58,900 nt of DNA from an uncultured Erysipelotrichaceae bacterium (GCA_902780585.1 CACZGA010000003.1:1-58900); one strand, 5' to 3'. Numbered from the stretch's first letter, positions 19,460-27,250 are shown. Program-made: numbers and translations. The notes: a model not told the origin generated them from the letters alone.

Positions 19460-19730
19460 CCTCTAAGCGATTTTTCTCAATTTCTTCTAATTCATAACTA
19501 AAATATTGTTCCAACTGCTTTTTAGTAGGACAATCATAACTTGTATCTGGCTCGTTTAAAAACTCCCATATTAAGTCAACCTTTTGCGTGGATAACTCTC
19601 TCTGTGCGTACAAATACATTCGGTAAATCTCCTTATCCCTATCCTTCAACTTACTGTATCTACTCTTTATTGTGTTTCGTCTTTTAAAAAAATCATTGTA
19701 TGTTGTGAAACCAACAGAACTATCAAACAT
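19440..19730 (-). CDS. Small protein upstream of large terminase
   Basis: 96 residues, helical and highly charged, including KSRYSKLKDRDKEIYRMYLYAQREL. I do not recognise it. Its place suggests a packaging accessory role or an alternative small subunit. The ribosome binding site is weak (GGAAAGTGGG). Confidence 0.5.
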   Translation of the reverse strand: MFDSSVGFTTYNDFFKRRNTIKSRYSKLKDRDKEIYRMYLYAQRELSTQKVDLIWEFLNEPDTSYDCPTKKQLEQYFSYELEEIEKNRLEGDILEY

Positions 19731-19768
19731 TTAAAAACCCACTTTCCATAATTTTACTCTTTAACCAC

Positions 19769-19797
19769 ATAATACCATATATTTTGACTTATAGCAA
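19769..19797 (-). promoter_or_regulatory. Promoter of the terminase operon
   Basis: Minus strand TTGCTA (19792-19797), 17 nt, TATTAT (19769-19774) with extended -10 TGG. It lies immediately after the terminator of the second RNA unit. Confidence 0.6.
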
Positions 19798-19798
19798 T

Positions 19799-19832
19799 AA
19801 AAAAAAAGAATATATCTCCACTTATTCTTTTA
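19799..19832 (-). terminator. Intrinsic terminator of the second RNA unit
   Basis: Minus strand AAAGAATA, 10-nt loop, TATTCTTT and a long U run. Confidence 0.82.
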
Positions 19833-20100
19833 TTTCATAGAATCCAATTTGGACCTGGTAAGATATACTCTTTTAAAGAAAGATCTAGGTACCCTTGCGG
19901 ACACCATTAGAGTAAACACGACCAACCTAAGAACTTGAACGTGTTATTGTCCTGATATGGTATTGACAATTCCAACAGAGGTTTTATCATTCCCAGACAT
20001 ATCTACTCTAATGCTATTCACAAGGAATAGCTAAAAGTAAAGAAAGTAGAGTGATACATAAACAAACATATCACCATCATCATACACTTTCTGTGTATGT
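19799..20100 (-). ncRNA. Second structured RNA, about 300 nt, upstream of terminase operon
   Basis: A gene-free unit with promoter 20107-20135 and terminator at 19799-19832. Visible stems: GCUAUUC/GAAUAGC with a 5-nt loop, CAUACAC/GUGUAUG, GUGAUA/UAUCAC, AACACG/CGUGUU, and a long-range 10-bp pairing CAUUAGAGUA with UACUCUAAUG. It carries the block shared with the first RNA unit (plus 19944-19975). Confidence 0.7.
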
Positions 20101-20102
20101 AC

Positions 20103-21140
20103 TTACATTGTATCAATTAATCCTAAATCTGTCAATCTATTCTTACGTTTTTTATTACATTTTATTATATCGCCTTCATGACGCCATTTATTTTCAACGA
20201 TATCCCAAAATTTAATACTCGCTCTACATTCCGTCATTTCTAAAGGATCGTAATCACCTTTATTATTTAAAAATTTACCCCAATCACTTTTAGGTGCCAC
20301 ATACTTAAATTCTTTCAGCCCTGTATAAATATCCGCAACAGGGATATCACTCATATCAAAATTCAATATAAAACAATTTTCCCTATCTTTAAGTCCAATC
20401 TCTTCCCATATAGGCAAATTCCTCACAATACAAGGAACACCCATTAACAATGCCTCAACAACACTAAAACAAAAACTTTCACTACTCGACAACTGAACTA
20501 AATAATCTGAACCTTGTATAAACCCACTTATATCTAACCTAGGTTCCATATATATTATATTCGGATTTCTTATCACATTCCAATCGTTCGTAAACACAAG
20601 CCACAAATAAGGTATTCCAAAACTATCTAAAGTACTACCAAACTTTATCATTTCTTCACGCCCTTTTTCCGAACTAAGACGCGTGGCACTAATAAGCTTC
20701 AACACTTTCCTCGGAGTATCCAACGCTACTAAATTATACAACAACTCACATTTCTTCCCCGACAACTCTTCAAACTCTTGACATGCGACTTTACTAACAC
20801 CACACCACCTTGTTATTTTAGGGTGTATCTTAGGAACCCTATTCTGCGACTTATAATTCATATGTATAATCTGTATATGCTCATCTGCATCAACATAATC
20901 TATAATCTCAGGGTTATAATTCCAAAACGCACGTTTACACTTTATTCTCTCACCTTTCCACTTATGCACTTCAACTCTATCACTCAACCTATCAATCTGC
21001 GCTATATCACTTGTATCATCTTTATAATACACCACAAAATTATTATACGTCTTCGATAAATAATATAAAAACGTCTCAACACCGCCAATCGCATTTATAT
21101 GCGAAAAATAAAAAACATTTTCATAAACCTTATTTTGCAT
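20103..21140 (-). CDS. GT-B fold glycosyltransferase
   Basis: 345 residues. The N-terminus holds INAIGGVETFLYYLSK, the acceptor-side GGxE loop of GT4-type enzymes. The C-terminal half holds the ISATRLSSEKG and SSSESFCFSVVEALLMGVPCIV blocks that bind the nucleotide sugar. The last codons contain the promoter of the second RNA unit. Substrate unknown. Confidence 0.8.
   Translation of the reverse strand: MQNKVYENVFYFSHINAIGGVETFLYYLSKTYNNFVVYYKDDTSDIAQIDRLSDRVEVHKWKGERIKCKRAFWNYNPEIIDYVDADEHIQIIHMNYKSQNRVPKIHPKITRWCGVSKVACQEFEELSGKKCELLYNLVALDTPRKVLKLISATRLSSEKGREEMIKFGSTLDSFGIPYLWLVFTNDWNVIRNPNIIYMEPRLDISGFIQGSDYLVQLSSSESFCFSVVEALLMGVPCIVRNLPIWEEIGLKDRENCFILNFDMSDIPVADIYTGLKEFKYVAPKSDWGKFLNNKGDYDPLEMTECRASIKFWDIVENKWRHEGDIIKCNKKRKNRLTDLGLIDTM
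20107..20135 (-). promoter_or_regulatory. Promoter of the second RNA unit
   Basis: Minus strand TTGACA (20130-20135), 17 nt, TACAAT (20107-20112), extended -10 TGA. It lies within the 3' end of the glycosyltransferase gene, with a start predicted at the stop codon. Confidence 0.75.
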
Positions 21141-21705
21141 TTGCCATTATCCCTTTCTCATTGTTTCGATAATAATATAAATATTCCGGTATTATTCTAA
21201 AAAAACTACCTTCTTTCAAAACATCTCGATTAAAACCATAATCTTCACCAATACGTAAATCACTAAATCTAATATCACCAATTAAATCTCTACTATATAC
21301 AATTCCCCATACACTACAATTCCATTCTGGTCTACCATTTCTAATATCAACATTGAATGTATCGCTTTTCCATGACATTAAACAATAATCAAATCCGTCA
21401 TTTATATTTTCAAGTATTTTCTCTACAAAATCAACACTTACTAAATCATCGCTATCAACAAACGTAATGTATTCACCTTGCGCAACGTCTAACCCCTTAT
21501 TTCTCGGTATTCCTGCACAACCACTATTAACAGGCAAATACAAAACTTTTACATATTTTGAACTTAAAAATGATAAATCGTCCCCTGTACCGTCGTCAAC
21601 AACAATCCACTCGACGCCCTCATGAAGTTGTGGTATCAAAATATTTGCAAGTGATCTAAAATATTCCAAACAATTATAATAACCTGTAATAATCGACAAT
21701 CTCAT
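21130..21705 (-). CDS. GT2 family glycosyltransferase
   Basis: 191 residues with the GT-A signature: IVVDDGTGDDL, RNKGLDVAQGEYITFVDSDD (DxD) and a C-terminal GEDYGFNRDVLK (ED motif). It is short for the family but all catalytic blocks are present. It overlaps both neighbours. Confidence 0.85.
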   Translation of the reverse strand: MRLSIITGYYNCLEYFRSLANILIPQLHEGVEWIVVDDGTGDDLSFLSSKYVKVLYLPVNSGCAGIPRNKGLDVAQGEYITFVDSDDLVSVDFVEKILENINDGFDYCLMSWKSDTFNVDIRNGRPEWNCSVWGIVYSRDLIGDIRFSDLRIGEDYGFNRDVLKEGSFFRIIPEYLYYYRNNEKGIMANAK

Positions 21706-22333
21706 TTAATAAACCTTCACTTTCTAAAAAATCTCTACATTCTCTTGATAACTTACCTCTCGTTATCCCCCAACCTATACTCAAATCTTGGTGACGATAT
21801 CCTATATCGATTATAAAGTCTTGATTATTGATAAAATGTATATATCTCGAATCAATATTCTGCAACTCCCACTCCTGTGGGTTTAAACTATTATACAACC
21901 TCTCCGTTAACTTTTTCTTACACCATAACGTAGGCTGACAACTATTCAAATACACTTGATTATTCTTCTGAATATCCCACCCATTCAATCTCAATGCCGG
22001 TTCTCTATATTCTAACTCAAAATTATAACATATCGTATTATTATCAAACTCTATTTCATTTATCCTATCAACGTCAACATAATCTCGTATAAAAAAATCG
22101 TCTAACATTGTCAAAACATACTCTTCTTTTATCTCTCTCAAAGCCTTTAAAAATCTCTCACTCCATATATTACTATTAACATTTATCGTATCACAATATT
22201 CACATGTCTTACTTTCCGTAACCAAATATACTTTAGGGTGACTTTCCCAATACTTATTCAACAACGTAAAAAACGCTTTCCAACAAGATTCATATTTATC
22301 ACAACTCAAAACTAATATCGCATACTTTATCAT
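21674..22333 (-). CDS. Glycosyltransferase-like protein with DDFF motif
   Basis: 219 residues starting MIKYAILVLSCDKYESCWKAFF, with VLTMLDDFFIRD resembling a DxD sugar-nucleotide site. I prefer the start after GTGGAG; an upstream in-frame ATG is less well placed. It overlaps the dehydratase stop. Probably part of the same sugar pathway. Confidence 0.65.
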   Translation of the reverse strand: MIKYAILVLSCDKYESCWKAFFTLLNKYWESHPKVYLVTESKTCEYCDTINVNSNIWSERFLKALREIKEEYVLTMLDDFFIRDYVDVDRINEIEFDNNTICYNFELEYREPALRLNGWDIQKNNQVYLNSCQPTLWCKKKLTERLYNSLNPQEWELQNIDSRYIHFINNQDFIIDIGYRHQDLSIGWGITRGKLSRECRDFLESEGLLNEIVDYYRLL

Positions 22334-23253
22334 AAACTTTTTCTCCACTCGTTTACCATATTTTCTAATTCTTCTTTCGAAAGTCTTTCAGCATTATCAC
22401 TCGTAAAAGGATTTATATACCCATAATCGTTTTCAATACTATCATTTACCCTGTAATATTTATCTTCTAATAATTCACTATGTCGCAACTCATTCACCGT
22501 TAAAAGTGCTTCATCTGTCTTTTCAACACAACGAGTACCGATAATTTCTTGATCCTTGCTGAACATATCTGCAACCTCTTTTATTATACAACTTTTATTA
22601 TTATATACCCATAAATCACCATGTACACCTTCTCTTAATGCTTTCCAGACTAAATCAACAGCTTCACTTATACTCATAAAAAATCTCGTCATATCAGGGT
22701 TTGTCACCGTTAATTTCTTTCCCTCTTTTGATAACTTTTCAAATATCCATGCAACACTTCCATTACTTCCAAAAACATTACCATACCTTGTTCTTATTAT
22801 CTCTGTATTTTTATTATCAACACACTTACAATACATTTCTACAAATAACTTAGAACAACCATATATTGTACTCGGATTGGTTGCTTTATCTGTTGATAAA
22901 AATACTAACTTTTTTACATTTCTTTCTATTGAAGCATTTATTACATTAATACAACCATCTATATTTGTTTTTCTACATTCATTAGGGTTTGACTCGCATT
23001 TATCAATATGCTTCATTGCACTCGCTAATAATACATAATCAATTCCCTCTAACGCTTCATAAACTCTATCATAGTCTCTTATGTCACCAATTATGTATCG
23101 TACCCTCTCACTCTTTCCAATTCTCTCCCTATGTTCAAATTGCAACTTCTCGTTTCTACTAAATATCACAATATCACATGTCGATTTCTCTAACAACTTT
23201 TTTGTCATGGCAGTTCCAAAACTACCACTACCACCGAATATTATTACTCTCAT
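22330..23253 (-). CDS. UDP-sugar 4,6-dehydratase (PseB/CapD type)
   Basis: 307-residue short-chain dehydrogenase with the NAD-binding GGSGSFG at residue 8, STDKATNPSTIYGCSK bearing Thr/Asp/Lys and the YxxxK pair, and RYGNVFGSNGSV. PseB-type enzymes convert UDP-GlcNAc to a 4-keto-6-deoxy sugar. It is the first gene of the sugar operon. Confidence 0.85.
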   Translation of the reverse strand: MRVIIFGGSGSFGTAMTKKLLEKSTCDIVIFSRNEKLQFEHRERIGKSERVRYIIGDIRDYDRVYEALEGIDYVLLASAMKHIDKCESNPNECRKTNIDGCINVINASIERNVKKLVFLSTDKATNPSTIYGCSKLFVEMYCKCVDNKNTEIIRTRYGNVFGSNGSVAWIFEKLSKEGKKLTVTNPDMTRFFMSISEAVDLVWKALREGVHGDLWVYNNKSCIIKEVADMFSKDQEIIGTRCVEKTDEALLTVNELRHSELLEDKYYRVNDSIENDYGYINPFTSDNAERLSKEELENMVNEWRKSL

Positions 23254-23266
23254 TTATTATCTCCTT

Positions 23267-23403
23267 TTATATCTCGAATTTTCTTTCTAAATATTTTCTC
23301 TGCAACAACAACTTCCCTTTACTGTTTTTGTCCCACCTATACACTATTTCAAATTCTTGCAACAGATATTCTACTATTTCTTTTTGTTCCCTTATTGGTT
23401 CAT
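23267..23403 (-). pseudogene. Small gene broken by a one-base loss after the start
   Basis: A coding-like stretch of about 45 codons (PIREQKEIVEYLLQEF...) ends just before the dehydratase and is preceded by AAAAGGAG and ATG. The ATG is out of frame with the rest: ATG AAC CAA TAA stops at once, whereas dropping into the frame two bases later gives the long reading. Either a real deletion or a sequence error. Confidence 0.45.
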
Positions 23404-23424
23404 GCCTTTACTCCTTTTAACTTT

Positions 23425-23430
23425 ATTATA
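23425..23430 (-). promoter_or_regulatory. Extended -10 promoter of the sugar operon
   Basis: Minus strand TGTTATAAT (-10 at 23425-23430) with no clear -35, upstream of the broken small gene and dehydratase. It may need an activator. Confidence 0.4.
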
Positions 23431-23655
23431 ACATGGGAAAGTCTCCTTTTATAAAAAATTTGCTAGAGCAGTTAAAAAAGCGAGTTCGTGGGGCGCGTTC
23501 TAGGGTCCGGGCGGGTGAATGAGTGAGACAGAAAGAAACGCCCAGGAAAAAAAAAACAAACAATAAAAAAAAACAAACAATAAAAAAGATCATTAGGGAC
23601 GAACTATACCAAAAAAAAAAAGATTGTAAACTTAAAAAAAAGTTGTTTTTATATG
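23431..23655. other. Gene-free divergent control region with a GC-rich patch
   Basis: No gene fits. Bases 23480-23520 are strikingly GC-rich (runs such as GTGGGGCGCG and GGTCCGGGCGGG) in an otherwise AT-rich genome. GGGCG (about 23510) pairs with CGCCC (about 23540), and AGTTCGT pairs with ACGAACT about 110 nt on. A-rich, T-poor repeats (AAACAAACAATAA twice) follow. Confidence 0.6.
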
Positions 23656-23684
23656 TTGACAATTTTATTATATTATGATATATT
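23656..23684 (+). promoter_or_regulatory. Early-type promoter 1
   Basis: TTGACA, 17 nt, TATATT with TATTATGA before the -10. It belongs to the repeated early promoter set. Confidence 0.8.
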
Positions 23685-23731
23685 ATAATTACAAGATACA
23701 AGAAAGTATCAAGTAGAAAGAAGGATCTAAA

Positions 23732-23923
23732 ATGAAAAAGAAAAAGAAAGTTTTAAAACTAAAGAAGGGAATAAAAACAGCTTTATTGATTGGAGCTTTA
23801 GAGGTGATCTTATGTGCTGTTATGTTTGCATACTGTAATAGAATAGAAGCAATCCAAAACAACCCGGACGGATACACGAACAGCGGACACGCTCACAGTG
23901 TACAAGTAAATTTTAGTAAGTAA
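23732..23923 (+). CDS. Small single-pass membrane protein
   Basis: 63 residues: very basic start (MKKKKKVLKLKKG), one transmembrane segment (TALLIGALEVILCAVMFAYC), then a polar tail. N-in topology by the positive-inside rule. Unknown function. The leader GAAAGAAGGATCTAAA before the ATG is repeated before the next gene. Confidence 0.65.
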   Translation: MKKKKKVLKLKKGIKTALLIGALEVILCAVMFAYCNRIEAIQNNPDGYTNSGHAHSVQVNFSK

Positions 23924-23951
23924 AAAAATAAAAAAAAATATTAATAAACTA

Positions 23952-23981
23952 TTGACAAAATATAACAAAATGTAGTATAAT
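23952..23981 (+). promoter_or_regulatory. Promoter of the 24050 gene cluster
   Basis: TTGACA (23952-23957), 18 nt, TATAAT (23976-23981). Confidence 0.7.
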
Positions 23982-24049
23982 ATAATTACAATAGAAAAGA
24001 AAAAAAGATCTATTGTAAAAAATAAAAAGTAAAGAAAGAAGGATCTAAA

Positions 24050-24715
24050 ATGGAAAAATTAACAAAACAAGTAAAAAAGGAAAACGAAAAGGAGTTAAAA
24101 AAAGCGATTAGCAACTTAAACAAAGCAAAAAAAGAAGATTTTACAAATTTATGGTATTATAGCGAAAAGCTAACAAAAAGACAAAAAGAAAAATTAACAA
24201 AAAGCGAACAAAAAGAAATATTAAAAAATAAAATAATAGAAGACTATAAAAAAAGACTTATTAAAAATTTAAAAAGAATCGACACAATCAAAAACGCAAA
24301 TGATAACATCGAACTAATAACGATAAATGTTGATTGGGTAAAAAATAAAACTTGGGGATACAACCCACACGCAACAATTTACACAAACAACGGAGACACA
24401 ACAGAGGGGAAAGCGTCAGGTTGTGGATATGATAAAGAAAGCACAGCGATCGCCGGAGCTCTAAACAAAAACAATGATATTTTAAAATTATTATATATAG
24501 CAAAAAATAAAAAAATGACATTAAAAAACACAAACAATCATGATTTATTAGGATATGGATCTGGCTACGGTGTTCTCCCATATTTCGAGGGCGGTGTTGG
24601 TGTTAGTAGTTTATTGAATATTTTTAGAAAATTAGGTTATAATATACAGGAACACCACACAAACAAAAGCGATTTTTACACAATAGCAAAAAATAAAAGC
24701 AAGGGGGAAAAATAA
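24050..24715 (+). CDS. Conserved mobile-element protein with GCGYDK and GGVGVSS motifs
   Basis: 221 residues. The N-terminal half is a Lys-rich helix; the C-terminal half has WGYNPHATIY, ASGCGYDKESTAIAGALN and PYFEGGVGVSSLLNIFRKLGY. I recall this combination from hypothetical proteins of Firmicute phages and conjugative elements; no function is known to me. It usually travels with a partner like the next gene. Confidence 0.6.
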   Translation: MEKLTKQVKKENEKELKKAISNLNKAKKEDFTNLWYYSEKLTKRQKEKLTKSEQKEILKNKIIEDYKKRLIKNLKRIDTIKNANDNIELITINVDWVKNKTWGYNPHATIYTNNGDTTEGKASGCGYDKESTAIAGALNKNNDILKLLYIAKNKKMTLKNTNNHDLLGYGSGYGVLPYFEGGVGVSSLLNIFRKLGYNIQEHHTNKSDFYTIAKNKSKGEK

Positions 24716-24717
24716 AA

Positions 24718-24993
24718 ATGAAAAAAGAAATTGAAAACCAAAAAAAGATCGATAAACTTATGGATGATTTTATTCTAATGATTGAACAATCTTGGACATT
24801 TGGAAAAATGACAAAAACCGAAAAATTAAATTGCCGTTATATGTTAACAGCACACACAACAAAAAACGCACTAAAAGGAACATATAAGCAACGTTGGGAA
24901 ATATTACAGGCTTGTTATTCTGCATTTTTGGACGGTTTAGGTTATACGGGGGCAAATTGGAGAGAAACAGAAGAAAGCTCACCGACATTTTAA
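24718..24993 (+). CDS. Conserved small helical protein
   Basis: 91 residues ending KGTYKQRWEILQACYSAFLDGLGYTGANWRE, a pattern familiar from hypothetical proteins of Firmicute mobile elements. It is two bases after the previous gene, so co-translated. Confidence 0.6.
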   Translation: MKKEIENQKKIDKLMDDFILMIEQSWTFGKMTKTEKLNCRYMLTAHTTKNALKGTYKQRWEILQACYSAFLDGLGYTGANWRETEESSPTF

Positions 24994-25018
24994 AAGAAAA
25001 AAGGGGGAATAATAAAAC

Positions 25019-25288
25019 ATGATAAAACTAGAAAAAAGATCTATTTACTACTTAAAAAACGAATACCACCACGAAACCACAACAGAAAAGCGCACATTTT
25101 ACGACATGCCCCAAGCGCTAAAAGCTTTCGAAGAATCAACACCGCGTTATTATATCAACAAAAAAGATTTTTCTATAATAGAAGAAATCAACCTATATTA
25201 CAAGAGCGATTTCGGGATTAAATGTTATTATAAAAGAATTGATCCAACAAATGAAAAAATAGAAAGTAACTATATAAAAGAGCAGTAA
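25019..25288 (+). CDS. Hypothetical protein
   Basis: 89 residues, no recognised motif. Last gene of the module; its final codons form the 5' arm of the terminator at 25276-25307. Confidence 0.55.
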   Translation: MIKLEKRSIYYLKNEYHHETTTEKRTFYDMPQALKAFEESTPRYYINKKDFSIIEEINLYYKSDFGIKCYYKRIDPTNEKIESNYIKEQ

Positions 25289-25307
25289 AAAAGCTCTTTT
25301 TTTTTTT
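25276..25307 (+). terminator. Intrinsic terminator of the first early module
   Basis: AAAAGAGC, 9-nt loop, GCTCTTTT and a long T run. The 5' arm lies inside the end of the coding sequence. Confidence 0.85.
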
Positions 25308-25324
25308 GGTTTATTCTGCAAAGT

Positions 25325-25495
25325 AGGGGAAAAAAGGACACCGAGAAAGCCACAAAAACACCCCAAACACGCACAAACAAAAGCACCCATACAACAGCAC
25401 AGAAAGACAGAAAAAGACGACAGAAACCACGAAAAACCACCCAAAACGAAAGGAAAACACCACAAAAACAAGCCAAGAAAGGACAAAAAACGCCA
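25325..25495 (+). other. Gene-free tract with a single T in 171 bases
   Basis: On the plus strand this stretch is A, C and G with only one T (25390). No ribosome binding site or start is visible, and the hydrophobic frames on the other strand are by-products of the bias. It lies between two intrinsic terminators. Confidence 0.75.
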
Positions 25496-25543
25496 TTTTT
25501 AGCTTGTTTTATTGTTTTATAGTATAAATATATTGGAAAGAAC

Positions 25544-25583
25544 AAAAAGCCGTCAAAACGTCTAAAAATGGGCTTTTTTTTTT
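25544..25583 (+). terminator. Intrinsic terminator after the T-free tract
   Basis: AAAAAGCC, 19-nt loop, GGCTTTTT and a long T run. There is no coding gene before it, so it may end a short RNA. Confidence 0.65.
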
Positions 25584-25602
25584 ATTGTATAAATACTGTA
25601 TA

Positions 25603-25790
25603 AAAGAGAAAAAAAAAGACACCATGAACAAAAACACCAAGAAAAAAGGCAACAAACACCAAGAAAAAAGGCAACAAACACCAAGAAAAAAGAAACGATC
25701 CAAACCACAGAAGAAAAAAGAAACGATCCAAACCACAGAAGAAAAACCAAAAAACAAAACCAGGAAAAAATAAAAAAGACCCCGACACAA
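25603..25790 (+). repeat. Second T-poor tract with tandem repeats, possible Lys-rich mini-gene
   Basis: About four T in 188 bases. Three copies of a unit containing CACCAAGAAAAAAGGCAA are followed by two copies of a ~26-nt unit containing GAAACGATCCAAACCACAG. An ATG at 25624 would give a 49-residue Lys/Arg/Gln-rich peptide ending in TAA at 25773, but its ribosome binding site is poor, so I do not call a gene. Confidence 0.6.
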
Positions 25791-26229
25791 AATTGGGGGG
25801 AGTGTAGGGTAAATTTTTATTTTTTTAAAATACTTCCAAAATTATTGAGACCCCCCTCCCCCCTTTTTTTCAGAGAAGAGTGGGGAATTTTCCATATAAT
25901 TATGGAAATTTTTCTATTAAGAATAGGGGAGCTTCCTGGAAAAAAAGAGGAAAATACTGTAGGAACTTTAAAACAAAATAAAAGACAAAGCCACTAAGCT
26001 TTGCCGTTAATCGAAGAGTGATTCAAAATGAAATCAGAATCTATATCAAAAAGACTTGGTTAAAGGAATAGAAGAAATTTATTCAAAAAATGAAAACAAA
26101 AACCAAACCTTTTCGACCAATTTTTAAAAACTTTTAAACTAAATTCAAAATCTATTACACACCCCCACTGTGGGGGAAGGTGGGGGTAGTGTTTAAAATT
26201 ACAATGCTAGTGTTTTCCAGAACAATGCT
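25791..26229. other. Gene-free region with G/C runs and palindromes beside small terminase
   Basis: No gene. It holds runs of six G and six C (25795-25860), a TTCCATA/TATGGAA palindrome near 25890-25910, and at 26161-26190 a CCCCCAC-T-GTGGGGG palindrome followed by a second GTGGGGG. Candidates: pac/cos-type site or terminator of the small terminase gene. Confidence 0.5.
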
Positions 26230-26835
26230 TTAATTTTCCTGGACAACATTTGCGTTTGGAGTAGCCTCCATCTCTATCTGCTTACGAAGAGCATCCGCTG
26301 TTTCTTGGGTGTTTATGTTGGAATTATCACTAGCAGAAATTTGAATATTTTTGTCGTCTTTAAGTCCAAAATAGTTTTTTCCGAGGAACATGTAGAGTAC
26401 TGCATTAACCTTTCCTTTTATGGCTCCGTTTTCCATAGCAACTTGACAAACATTGATTAATTTTTTGCACGTGCCGAAGAACGGCGAGTTGGAATTATTG
26501 GCATGATTGTATATTGTATCCCTATCACAACCTAACCACATACCAGCACTCGTAACAGTAGGAATTGTACTAGTATCATAACATAATGTTAGAAACTCTC
26601 TTATATCTCTCTCCAAACTTTCAACACTTTCAAAAGCATAAGGTCTACCATCAGGATTAAAACTTCTACTCATAAGAGCATCTGTAAACTTAATAGTATT
26701 AGGATCACTCATATACTCTTGACCTTGTTTATTACTAATAGACTTATCACTATGATTAGTAATATTCATAAACTTCTCTTTCTTAACTTCATAGGAGTCA
26801 TTCTCGTTAAAAATCTTCTGTCTACTATAACCCAA
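26230..26835 (-). CDS. Terminase small subunit-like DNA-packaging protein
   Basis: 201 residues from a TTG start (GGGAG at the right distance; no better start). GRPYAFESVESLERDIREFL, then SAGMWLGCDRDTIYNH (helix-turn-helix-like) and AVLYMFLGKNYFGLKDDKNIQI match the general pattern of gp3-type small terminases. It would recognise phage DNA for packaging. It is 6.8 kb from the large subunit, in opposite orientation to its neighbours and with its own promoter. Confidence 0.65.
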   Translation of the reverse strand: MGYSRQKIFNENDSYEVKKEKFMNITNHSDKSISNKQGQEYMSDPNTIKFTDALMSRSFNPDGRPYAFESVESLERDIREFLTLCYDTSTIPTVTSAGMWLGCDRDTIYNHANNSNSPFFGTCKKLINVCQVAMENGAIKGKVNAVLYMFLGKNYFGLKDDKNIQISASDNSNINTQETADALRKQIEMEATPNANVVQEN

Positions 26836-26858
26836 AATAACAACTCCCTTCTAGTAAG

Positions 26859-26887
26859 AATATAACATATTATAGAAAAAAAGTCAA
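26859..26887 (-). promoter_or_regulatory. Early-type promoter of the small terminase gene
   Basis: Minus strand TTGACT (26882-26887), 17 nt ending ATAATATGT, TATATT (26859-26864): the same type as the early promoters. Confidence 0.75.
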
Positions 26888-26954
26888 ATAGAAATTTTTT
26901 ACTAGTAAATTTTCCTATACTTTCTTATATTTCAATATATCAGAAATGAAAAAA

Positions 26955-27250
26955 CTAACCCTAACTGACCCTAATGACCCTAACTGACCCTAACTTTGAC
27001 CCTAACGGAGACGCTTATATATCAACAAAAAATCGAGTTTTAGGGTTAAAAGGTCAAATTTTTGTGTATCCATTATACGTGTGCGTATATACATGTATAT
27101 AAATCAAATTGATTTTTATCTCGTGCGTATTAAATAAAAAAAAATGACCCTTTGACCCTAGATTATAGTTTTTCCTTTATTTTTCAATGGTTTGCAATAG
27201 GGTCAAAAAAAGGATTTTAGGGTCAAATGACCTATTTTAGGGTCAAATTT
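26955..27250. repeat. Iteron array, probable replication origin
   Basis: At least ten copies of TGACCCTAA or its complement TTAGGGTCA, some imperfect. Five are in a row on one strand at 9-12 bp spacing (26955-27007), the rest mostly on the other strand near 27040, 27145-27160, 27198, 27217 and 27236. A very AT-rich core with GTGCGTAT repeats lies between. It is immediately upstream of the HTH and helicase-primase genes. Confidence 0.7.

Noticed and set aside
23426..23877. Two minus-strand frames (Phe-rich) over the control region
   Set aside because: They overlap promoters and the GC-rich patch, have no ribosome binding site and mirror A-rich sequence.
25193..25790. Several long Phe/Val/Leu-rich frames on the minus strand
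   Set aside because: They are by-products of the T-poor plus strand: no starts with ribosome binding sites, overlapping frames all equally hydrophobic.
26955..27010. Telomere-like CCCTAA repeats
   Set aside because: The unit is TGACCCTAA, occurs on both strands and lies internally beside a helicase gene, so an iteron array explains it.
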